From Branchiostoma floridae (Eukaryota > Chordata > Leptocardii > Amphioxiformes > Branchiostomatidae): 37,364 nt of DNA. Positions 10,801 through 18,000 of this stretch are shown piece after piece. Within the stretch, counting starts at the first letter, position 1, and the number at the start of each line of letters is the position of its first letter. Below the pieces are notes generated by a model. The model worked only from the letters and a program-made list of their open reading frames with translations. It searched no databases and had not been told where the DNA came from. Where the stretch lies: the NCBI RefSeq assembly GCF_000003815.2, contig NC_049997.1, positions 1,154,593 to 1,191,956 of the forward strand. The letters run 5' to 3'. Made by a program: the position numbers and the translations under genes.

Positions 10801-10990
10801 TTCCCCAAAACTTTGGTCGAATTCCCCAAAAGTTCTACCTAATGACCATCAGACTTTGCCGGATGAAGATAGTGAGGTTTCAGACACGGAACAGGTAGAT
10901 AATCACGAGGACATAGACTCGGACGCCAGGCCTGTGTACGAGTACGACACGGAAGCAACCACTGAGTATGGCTCGATGTTAAGCCTATAG
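1777..10990 (+). CDS. Cadherin-domain single-pass membrane protein with Ser-Pro heptad-repeat tail (whole gene span)
   Basis: I join exons 1777-1843, 2802-2923, 3466-3521, 5713-5818, 6095-6131, 6694-6752, 7568-7622, 8148-8293 and 10378-10990. From 2802 onward every junction has GT/AG and matching phase, giving one open frame to the TAG at 10988-10990. Domain order: signal peptide; C-terminal half of a cadherin repeat; short Thr/Pro linker; one TM helix; a tail of roughly 340 residues. The tail holds YINE, a KEKRKKRKR stretch and tandem SPK heptads. Exon 1 ends in phase 1 but the 2802 exon begins in phase 0, so at least one exon is missing, probably in the gap at 1978-2077. The ATG has A at -3. 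Cadherin folds mediate calcium-dependent adhesion, but with half a domain visible adhesion is an inference. The tail resembles no classical catenin-binding cadherin tail I know. Confidence 0.7.
1978..2077. other. Assembly gap (100 N)
   Basis: The run is exactly 100 N, the usual placeholder for a gap of unknown size. It sits between the signal-peptide exon and the half-cadherin exon, so it probably hides the exon or exons that supply the N-terminal half of the domain. Confidence 0.95.
2802..2923 (+). CDS. Exon: cadherin domain, C-terminal half (part 1)
   Basis: It opens with SIDPKNGTVSV (the usual I-D-x-x-T/N-G-x-I strand) and ends with YATDSGNPP (the A-x-D-x-G-x-P-P signature). The acceptor is ATTTCAG and the donor is AG|GTAAAC at 2924. 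It leaves two bases, completed by the next exon. Confidence 0.75.
3466..3521 (+). CDS. Exon: end of cadherin domain and Thr/Pro linker
   Basis: In phase with the previous exon it reads NASLIIKDPDEPPTTPPS. 'A-x-L-x-I-x-x-D-P-D' matches the final beta strand of a cadherin repeat; the following TTPPS is a short stalk. The acceptor is CCCAG and the donor is G|GTAAGA at 3522. Confidence 0.7.
3638..3737. other. Assembly gap (100 N)
   Basis: This is a 100-N placeholder in an intron, just upstream of the 184-bp tandem repeat. Confidence 0.95.
3815..4720. repeat. Tandem repeat, about 184-bp unit, 4-5 decaying copies
   Basis: Near-identical phrases (GGGACA.GT.TCAGAATGAC, then CAATGAA..A.ACCCCAGACTT, then GACGGC.CAAAATC) recur with starts at 3817, 4001, 4186 and about 4368, so the spacing is 182-185 bases. 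A fifth, more diverged copy begins near 4540. Similarity falls from left to right. It lies in an intron of the cadherin-like gene; I see no coding potential. Confidence 0.8.
4915..5014. other. Assembly gap (100 N)
   Basis: This is a 100-N placeholder in the same intron. It lies just after the tandem repeat, which could itself have caused the break. Confidence 0.95.
5464..5625. mobile_element. Tc1/mariner (pogo/Tigger-like) MITE, 162 bp
   Basis: The left end is CAGTCAAACCTCTACAGAGG; the right end reads ...ATAGACAGGTTTGACTG, its inverted complement. The element is flanked by TA on both sides (5462-5463 and 5626-5627), the target duplication of the Tc1/mariner superfamily. The inside is largely palindromic, built from CCACCT.T.CATAGTGGCCA units. 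CAGTCAAACCTG-type ends are characteristic of pogo-like elements. It has no transposase and so is non-autonomous. Confidence 0.8.
5713..5818 (+). CDS. Exon: transmembrane helix
   Basis: In phase with the preceding exon it encodes ECVVVFPDNGAVVLTLQ, then the hydrophobic stretch IITGVLSCLVVVLSAFLL, then Arg. This is one membrane span, with the basic stop-transfer sequence in the next exon. The acceptor is CTCTTGATAG and the donor is AG|GTACGT at 5819. Confidence 0.75.
6095..6131 (+). CDS. Exon: basic juxtamembrane segment
   Basis: A 37-nt exon encodes RNRLRCLKTIQTK, with five Arg/Lys plus a Cys immediately inside the membrane, fitting a type I topology with a cytoplasmic C-terminus. The acceptor is TTCCATAAAG and the donor is AAG|GTAAGG. 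Confidence 0.7.
6694..6752 (+). CDS. Exon: cytoplasmic tail, RARSTASIHPEVP segment
   Basis: The open frame is in phase with neighbours and reads RARSTASIHPEVPVDPKPK. The acceptor is TACATTTTAG and the donor is GAA|GTACGT. Only this reading, without the possible 14-nt mini-exon at about 6637, keeps the next exon open. Confidence 0.6.
7568..7622 (+). CDS. Exon: cytoplasmic tail, NEDTGVLIPAQLP segment
   Basis: It completes a Lys codon and reads NEDTGVLIPAQLPVRLHQ. The acceptor is TCATATTTAG and the donor is CAG|GTTTGT. No domain is recognised. Confidence 0.6.
8148..8293 (+). CDS. Exon: Pro-rich tail with YINE motif
   Basis: It reads VLDRNEPPMPPNNTEPVYHY, then INEQPTHTPPASS and onward. Pro-rich stretches (PPMPP, IRKPLPAP) look like SH3 or WW ligands, and Y-I-N-E fits the Y-x-N consensus of Grb2 SH2 ligands. 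The acceptor is TTTTGTTCAG and the donor is TGG|GTACAG. Confidence 0.65.
8356..8394. repeat. Dispersed repeat end, inverted partner at 24621-24659
   Basis: The sequence ttaaaccctattcaggccgg and the 19 bases after it match the reverse complement of 24621-24659 with only a few differences. The two copies are 16 kb apart in opposite orientation and probably belong to one transposon family. Confidence 0.6.
8505..9560. mobile_element. Non-autonomous inverted-repeat transposon, PIF/Harbinger-like, 1056 bp
   Basis: The left end AGCCCCGGTCACAAGAATCG (continuing TACGA) is matched for 25 bases by the inverted complement at the right end. Imperfect complementarity continues inward (GCGATGG...). It is flanked by TAA at 8502-8504 and again at 9561-9563, a 3-bp target duplication expected for PIF/Harbinger elements. 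A second terminus-like sequence (GTGGTCACAAGGATCGTA) lies inside at about 8620. There is no transposase reading frame. It sits in the last intron of the cadherin-like gene. Confidence 0.8.
9623..9652. promoter_or_regulatory. Cluster of three CRE-like half sites
   Basis: ACGTCAA occurs at 9623, 9634 and 9646, spaced 11 and 12 bases, about one helical turn. The last is part of a full palindromic TGACGTCA (9644-9651), the CREB/ATF consensus. The site is intronic and function is untested. Confidence 0.3.
10140..10163. repeat. Short (ATG)n-type microsatellite
   Basis: The sequence is 'atgatgatgacgatgatgatg', a brief imperfect trinucleotide run in the intron before the last exon. Confidence 0.6.
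10378..10990 (+). CDS. Last exon: polybasic stretch and SPK heptad repeats
   Basis: After completing a Gly codon the exon reads PLKHPVDQLTSAQRDHH and continues to TAG at 10988. Visible parts: GKEKRKKRKRSQ, resembling a monopartite nuclear localisation signal; eleven 7-residue units at 10628-10858 (PDSPKAW, SDSPKAW and variants), nine with S-P-K, one SAK and one decayed; then an acidic C-terminus with VYEYDTEATTEYGSM. The acceptor is CATCCTTTCAG. Ser-Pro is the minimal site for proline-directed kinases, so dense phosphorylation is possible, but that is inferred. Confidence 0.75.
10628..10858 (+). repeat. Coding 21-bp minisatellite (7-residue PDSPKAW repeat)
   Basis: The in-frame unit tcacctaaagcttggccgga is repeated about eleven times. 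Central copies (10670-10755) are nearly identical in DNA and the edges are diverged, as expected when a coding minisatellite expands from its middle. Confidence 0.85.
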
Positions 10991-11097
10991 ATGTCCTGAA
11001 CTAGACAATGCATTGTTACAAAACATTAGGCATTACTTTAGTATACTTTTGGTTTAAGTTCTGTTTAAGAAGGAACATAGACAACTGGCTAATTTGA

Positions 11098-11103
11098 AAT
11101 AAA
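11098..11103 (+). terminator. Candidate poly(A) signal of the cadherin-like gene
   Basis: AATAAA lies 108 bases after the stop codon. Another AATAAA lies at 11519-11524. Either could serve; no cleavage evidence is available. Confidence 0.45.
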
Positions 11104-12372
11104 ATAGAACGCGAGATTAATATTATAGATTGCACTTTGTTACGTAGAATCTAATTTCTGCATTTCAAATATTGCAGTCAGTAGAACCGTTACTATACAA
11201 AGAACGAACTTCTGTTTAAATCTCATTTACGGTTGAGCAATAGGTAGCATTGTTATACTATTATTGTGCTCCATGTACATTACTAAATTGGCCAAGTTGA
11301 AACCAGTACCTTTTTATATGTCATAATTATAAGCCCACCAAGATTTCTTTATGATAGGACTTACGTTAACTGAAATACAATGTTATCGGTGTACATAACA
11401 GAATGAAGAATTCTATGAAGCACATACTAAGCTTAATACATCGGAAATAATTAACTCCTACTGGCAGTTATCCTGTACATACGAAGACTACTGATCTGTG
11501 CTTACGCAACACGCATGTAAATAAAGCCCGGATGAAGTTTGCAATTAAAGTCATTTGTGGAAATTGCATTACGCAAAGTGGCATTACACATCATCATTTC
11601 AGTAACCAAATGTAAGTAACACAACCCAAAAAGACAAAAATCGTGATTGCTGTAAGGTATGGCCTGAATCTTGAAATCCCGATGCAAACTTGTAGTTGTA
11701 ATGCCAGGGTACATGGGAGCAAAATATAGTTTGGTAAAAAAAATTGCCAAAAAACTCAATAAATCATTTTAAAGGCAGACATGAAAAAAAAATGAAGAAA
11801 AAAACCTTCCGCGGGTGAGTAGCCCACTATACCCTTTTGCTAAATGTCAGGTCACTCGATCCATGAACGACGGAGATGAATGGCTTTGAAGATTTGACAG
11901 GTGAAGAAGAAGAAACATTACGAATACAATATATGGTATGGCTGAAATATGATTAGATGGGCAGATGAACTACAAATGCCACCGGGTAATATTGAATGCT
12001 ATTTCACAATGCGTATATCATGCAAGGATAAAGTAACCCATGTAGAGGGAAAAATAATACCTGTATGTCTATTAACATTGGCAGTATGACTGCGGAAACA
12101 AAAAGATGCCCTAGAGCAACACAAACTGTTTACTGACAGTAATCATGGACTGACGCAGACAACAACTGTGTTTGTGTCATCATTAGATAGACCAAATATC
12201 TGTCCGGTAAACATCTGCCCTGTTGTTGAATACCTCGATGCTGATTTCTGTCGTCAGTATAAGGAGCAAGAATGTAGCAGAACCTCATCAAAGACAGAGA
12301 GAGTGAGGGAAAACTGTGTCTGTGGCACATCAGAGGATGTCACAACGCTGAAACCTTTTGAACCCCACAATG
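11104..12372. other. Intergenic DNA, no gene recognised
   Basis: The region is AT-rich. A 91-codon open frame at 12168-12443 is Cys-containing but has no recognisable domain, and its end runs into a transposon terminus, so I do not call it a gene. Confidence 0.4.
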
Positions 12373-12413
12373 GCGCAAGCTTGATACAAGTGCGGTGGGA
12401 GCGCGCCTTTGTC
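12372..12413. mobile_element. Solo end of the AGGTGCGCTCCCACCGC MITE family
   Basis: GGCGCAAGCTTGATACAAGT followed by GCGGTGGGAGCGCGCCTTT matches the right end of the MITE family seen at 14034-14270. The matching left end is not found nearby, so this is a fragment. Confidence 0.55.
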
Positions 12414-12539
12414 ACTGTCGTCTGCGCCTCTCGCGTTGACTAAGTAGAAGTTTGTAGCCGGATGTTCGGCAATGGCAAAGAAGTTGTATCGTATTAGAGT
12501 CCACGTGCAGATGCCCTACATCGCCGTGGATGGCATTTT

Positions 12540-12553
12540 GGGGGGGGGGGGGG
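12540..12553 (+). repeat. Homopolymeric G run (14 G)
   Basis: Fourteen consecutive G follow 'catttt'. Its length is likely polymorphic or uncertain in the assembly. Confidence 0.8.
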
Positions 12554-12729
12554 TCAGTAGGAAAATAACGAACAATACGTATAACAAATCCCCCATCTGT
12601 CTTACTATCAGATTAATACAACAGAGATTGAAATTAGCCATGGAACAGACGATTTAGCAGCAAAATACATGTAGCATCTTTAAAACTGCAGCTCTGAATG
12701 GCAAATGTACAGATGTTAGCACAGGCATG

Positions 12730-12910
12730 CGTCAACGAATCCATGTTTGTTTTATTGGACGTATAGTTTAAGACATAGTATTCCAGTGGCATGATTCTAT
12801 CGTCAAGGAAAGTGGTGTAAGGTGTTCTTCTACAACATCGTGGCATGGCAAGGATCGAACCCGGTACCAATTGATTCTAATTCAAGCGATCTAACTGTTA
12901 GGCACAGCAC
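12730..12910 (-). mobile_element. tRNA-derived SINE fragment
   Basis: Read on the minus strand, 'taccgggttcgatccttgcc' contains a good RNA polymerase III B box (GGTTCGATCC), preceded by a diverged tRNA-like 5' part starting near 12905. Downstream (lower coordinates) 'gttgtagaagaacacctta' and 'caccactttcc' resemble the body of the SINE at 23338-23600. It is decayed and not a functional tRNA. Confidence 0.55.
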
Positions 12911-13094
12911 AATATCCAAATAGTACAATAGAAAAACAGTTATTGACTGATTTTGATTAGACTTATCCATTCAATATAATTATAACTGAAAACCATAGCG
13001 CATAACATAACATAAGTGTATGATATGGTTGACCTACGTGCGTTGGATATGTAATGTTATACGTACTGAAACATGCGTTGACATGGTATCTTTA

Positions 13095-13203
13095 TTATTC
13101 TGCCCTACTTAACTAAGCCGATTGACAATAAAGACTACTATTTTGTCCTACTTTACTAAGCCGATGAACAGCCAACCCTATTACTTTGCCCTACTTAACT
13201 AAT
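13095..13203. repeat. Minisatellite, about 44-bp unit, three copies
   Basis: 'ctgccctacttaactaagcc', 'ttgtcctactttactaagcc' and 'tttgccctacttaactaatg' start near 13100, 13144 and 13188. They are short diverged tandem copies without coding potential. Confidence 0.6.
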
Positions 13204-13946
13204 GCTCACGGGCACCCTTACCTACATCAAGGAAGGCTCGTGCTGCGCATTGAAGCCATCAATTTTCACAAAAAGCCTTCATAGTCTTTCGGGAATGAAT
13301 AACCTACTCTGACATGCGCCCTTTAATCATCCTTTGGTTTTAAATAGCAACTAGGGAGTTCACCAATAAGGTGGCTTTTCTTGTAATTAAGTGTAAATAG
13401 ACGAACTTAAGAAGTCAGGTAACTACGAGAATGACCATACATTAGGGGTGACCAACTGAATTGTATTGATTGTTTTTTTAAAGAAGTAAAACTAAGATCT
13501 AGAAAAAGTTATTCAAGATAACAGTGATAAATTGTTCATGTCTCTGATGTATCACCAAGAGCAGTCAAAACTGGTCTCAACGATAACCCAAGTAACTGGG
13601 AAAATGATTGGTTGAGCTTGCTGGCCGGGGCACAAAAATCATATCAAAACGTAAGGTACACCCCAGACATTAATATACAAGATGACCACCGTCTAATAAC
13701 TTCATATTGATATTATATAGATAAAGGTAAAGTTATATTTAATTAACCCATTGTGTCAGAGCTATCTTTGTGAAACAATGAAATGCGGCTTTTGGGTGAG
13801 TTGTCTGTTTCTAAAACAGCCACGAATGTGCTTCAAATTTTTCATCTTGCAAAGTGATCAACTTAGCATTTCAATACTACATTACATTAATAGTACGCTA
13901 AATTGATTTTACCTTGTTTCTGGGACAACGATTATGAATTTTGTCA

Positions 13947-14375
13947 TTGATTGGGACGCGCTGTCTAAGAGTAAAAAGGACTGCAGGCTGGGTAAGACAG
14001 CTGGGTTGGGGTTGATTGGGACTCGCTGTCTAAAGGTGCGCTCCCACCGCACTTGTGTCAAGCTTGCGTCACTGCGGGGTTAGAAAGATACTCAGCGAAT
14101 TTCAGAGATAAAGAACAAATTGTCTTTCTTTTTGTGTATTTTTTCGTCTTCTAAGTCATACTTTTACGTATTACGCAATATCTAAATTGTAAAAAATCGG
14201 AGAAAATAATAAAACAGTGACGCAGTGAATGAACCCCGCAGTGACGCAAGCTTGACACAAATGCGGTGGGTAAAATTGGCTGCAGGCTGGGTAAGACAGC
14301 TGGATTGGGCCGGGGTTGATTGGGAATCGCTGTCTAAGGATAAAAATGGGTGCAGGCCGGGTAAGACAGCTTGGT
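13947..14375. repeat. Tandem repeat, about 64-bp unit, interrupted by a MITE
   Basis: The unit 'ttgattgggactcgctgtct' followed by 'aag.ataaaaatggctgcaggctgggtaagacagctgg' starts near 13947, 14012 and 14316. Removing the 237-bp insertion at 14034 plus one target duplication restores a regular period. Confidence 0.75.
14034..14270. mobile_element. MITE, 237 bp, TAA target duplication
   Basis: The left end is AGGTGCGCTCCCACCGCACT, then TGTGTCAAGCTTGCGTCACTGCGGGGTT. The inverted copy at 14231-14270 (AACCCCGCAGTGACGCAAGC ... ATGCGGTGGG) lacks the outermost bases. TAA flanks both sides (14031-14033 and 14271-14273). The TSD and end style resemble PIF/Harbinger-type non-autonomous elements. Further family members lie at 12372-12413 and 18134-18250. 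Confidence 0.75.
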
Positions 14376-14686
14376 CGTAATGTAGAACTGGACGGGCCGT
14401 TTTAATGTAGCTTATGAATGGAGGTGATTGACTGCACTAGGTGGTTGGGCGGCGAGTATTAGTGCTAATCTGTAGATGTATGTCGCCTTGTTCATCGCTA
14501 TTAGATGGATAGATCAGTCAATGGACTTAGAACTAGGTCAATCGGTCTGCCAATCGTCAGAACTGGTGCTGATAACAGTTCATTGTAGCCCCTTTACCCG
14601 CAAAACCGCGGCAGGAATCTTTGTCCGGTTCAGTACATTACTTACTTTCGGTACCCGTTTAGCCACATCCCCAAGAAGTTTAGAAG

Positions 14687-15075
14687 ATGAGTAGCTTGCT
14701 GAATTGTACGACAAACGTAACCAGCAGTGACAGTTCGTTTGAGGATGTTTCGAACTCTTCGTGTTCCGAAGCGGTTGGTGTAGGGGCGGGAAAGATACCT
14801 GAACCACTGCCGATACCAATATCATGGGACAACTATGTGCCACCTGCCATCTTCGCTGTCATCTTTCTGGTTGGGATATCCGGCAATCCCTGGTGATCTA
14901 TGTTGTGGCGTTCTTCCGCAAGATGCAGACCGTTACCAACTTTTACCTGTGCAACTTGGCCGTGACTGACTTGGCGTTTTTGGTCTGCTGTGTTCCTTTC
15001 ACTGCCGCACATTACGCCATGCCGTCCTGGGTCTTCGGACAGCACATGTGCAGGATGGTCAACTACATGATGCAG
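14687..15075 (+). CDS. GPCR exon 1: N-terminus, TM1, TM2, start of TM3
   Basis: The ATG at 14687 starts MSSLLNCTTNVTSSDSSF. TM1 is VPPAIFAVIFLVGISGN, where the frame shifts by a missing base and resumes as LVIYVVAFFRKM. TM2 is NFYLCNLAVTDLAFLVCCVP (N1.50 and the LAxxD signature present). The conserved Cys before TM3 is in MCRMVNYMMQ. The donor is CAG|GTAACC at 15076. Confidence 0.75.
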
Positions 15076-18000
15076 GTAACCCCCTTATGTCGAAAACCAG
15101 CTCTATTACCAGACAGCACTTTATAATGTAAATGTCATAATCAATGGTATGGTCATTTCCAATCAAAACAATTTACTCATTTGCATTAGCTGTGTCTTAG
15201 CTTTGTTTCCCATTAGAATCCCAAATTGTCTTCAGCTTGACTTTGTCTTCATTGTTTTTATTGGAATCCAAATTGATTTCAGCTTGAAATTGTCTTACAA
15301 TACAATATTTCGTATTGGACATCTAAAATTGTCTTCATTCATCATAGTTAGAGTATAAAAGACCTGTTTCTTCCAGATCACTTCAGTGTCACTGACGAAA
15401 ACTGGTGGATGCCAGTTGTAACGTCTGACCGTTTCCAAAACCATATCCAGTTGCTTCAGTAATTGCTTTTTGGAAAGTAATTGCGTATTAAATACCTATG
15501 AAAATTCGAGGTGAGAATAATTTGTGTTGTACTACAGTTGAAAAACTTCAAAACCTATGAAAAGCCTATACTTTTTTTATTATATGTTCACAAATGTACT
15601 GTTGCACATAAGGCATGCCATGAAGATGCCTATACAAAGACAAATGTTTGAACAAAGCTCTTTGGTTATGAGTTAATTTGCATTGTCCATATCCCGCATT
15701 TAGGTAACGGTTCAGGCTACCTGCCTGACGCTAGCTGCCGTGAGTGTTGACCGGTACTGTGCCATAGTCCACCCGGTGACTTCCCTCATCTTCCGCCGAA
15801 AGCGCGTTGCCGTTGCTGGAAGCGTTATCATCTGGATCGGTGAGCTAAAAAGGATAGAAATTCTCCCAAAATAAGTGTAAATCTATTCCGAAAATGTATA
15901 ATCGTGCGTTAGACGTTAAATCCGATTGTTGAATGAAACAGGAATCATGTTCATAAAAACAGAAAAATATACAGTGTCACCACTAACTATGTTTGAATGA
16001 AAATTAATAGCTTATGAGGTCTCGCTACAAAAGTAATGACCCCTTGGGCCACATTGAAAACACACATGATGTGTGATGTATCTTTGTTGTGAATAATAAA
16101 CTGACCTGAACATGGCAAATTTTTCAGTCGCACAATTGAACTGACAGATTCAAAGATGGGACTGTATCGTGTAGAGCCGTCGTAACAACGGGTCATTGGG
16201 CCAAGATGTTCAGTGCTGTCGTACGACTGATCCAATGACCTTGGAAAAGCAATTTTGTTTCACCCAGGTGTTGAAATGGCTTCGATTGGGGAGGTAAAAG
16301 GAAGGAGTAGAATGGGTTCCTATCTTATAGTATTGACTAGACACATTGAATAATGTCAATCCACTGACTGTGGTACTACATTTCTCTTATGCAGTCTGTT
16401 CTTTGCAGTTGACCCTGTTGACATAAGTTATCAACAGAATTGCGATGAGAGCAATGTCACATCGTTATTGTCTGTTCAAGATGAAAAAGGGGTTCTAGTT
16501 TACTGAGGTATGGCTGCAATACAAAATATGACGGTCACATCACAAGATTTATTCACTTCAAGGGGGGTTTGTTCTAGCGTTAGAACTGTCTGTGCTTGAG
16601 AACCGATGACATTTAACAAGCACAAACAGCTGAGCACAAATATTTACATGGTCTATGATGACAACATTCCCATTATCTTTCACAGTAAAGTCTATTACTC
16701 TTCATCTACTTGTAATTAAACTACGACTGCTGGTAACCATTAGAGTAGAGATCCAACTAAAGATCGATGACATTCGACACAAGGTTGGACATCGCCTTCG
16801 AATTGTAATGGAACCATAATTACAGTTAGCTGTGCGTTATATTTATGTCAGTTAAAGGAAAATAGCCCGACATTTTACACAGCAAAAAAATCATGTAATA
16901 TAAAGATTTGTGCATCTCATATTTGTAGCCATCATCATTTAATACAAAAAATAGCCGAAAATGACGGTTTGCTTTCATTGCCTTTTCTTAATGACGTATT
17001 AGATCATAATACTAGTACTTATTTGGTTATCTTCAACAATTAAAAAGAAAACGTCCATTGCATTTTTTCAAGTTTTCTTTGCTTTTCATTGATGAAGATT
17101 GTCTTTGTTCCCAATGTGAGCAGTCCTTAAGTTCTGACAACGTGTACCGCATTTGTCAGTAAATTCTGAACGGTGATTATGTAACTCAGCCCCTGTGTCC
17201 GTGCTCAATACCCCAGTAAAGCTTGTGATTACTATTGGGAGGTATTGACCTAAATTTGACAGAAGATAAGATAGGAAAAGCAATTGAAGAGTCACTCATG
17301 AGGAATCTATCAGTAGGCGTTCTTTAAATGTCAATGTACTGTGACGTTAATCATCATCAGCAAAGTACAGCTGGCAATAGAAAGATAACGCTTGCAAGCA
17401 TGAATGCGGTATGTTTAACTTCACGTGGTGAGCACTAACAGTTATCTACTTACTTTACATTTCTATCTACAGAAGGGCAAGCAGTTCTAATTGCAGATGT
17501 TAAAACAGGACAAGTGAAGAAGGGTCATATGTTCATGGTTTTTGACCTGCAGATAATTTTCAGACCAATGTTATAGCATGATCATCCAAATTAGGATATG
17601 ATTTGCATGATCATGCAAATTAGTTTGATGAATTAGAAAGACATTTTAATTGTGCTAAGGACCCCTTTCCACTACATGACGATCGCGCTGTGCTCTCACT
17701 GCGACCTAAATAGGATATGCTAAACCTTCGCTTTCCCACAAGGTACGAGATGTTAAAGTGTGAATAAGAGGACACCAAAATACACAAAGTCTAAAAAAAT
17801 ATTTGTTTCTTTTCTATACAATACGTTTAACGATCTGTCAAATTTTAGATCGCAGAGAGAGCTCGGATTTTTATAATTTAGATACTGCGTATCGTTAAAG
17901 AGATTCATTAGTCACGTATGTTTCTAGTTAATAGAGTTTTTCATCAATCAGTGACTGTTATCAAAGATAAGCAAAAGTAATTCCAAATTTCCGATGGCTA

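Noticed and set aside
12168-12443. 91-codon open frame as a gene
   Set aside because: No domain is seen, and its 3' part is the MITE terminus at 12372-12413.
12840-12910. Functional tRNA gene on the minus strand
   Set aside because: The B box is good but the A-box side and acceptor stem do not pair, and SINE body sequence follows; it is a SINE head.
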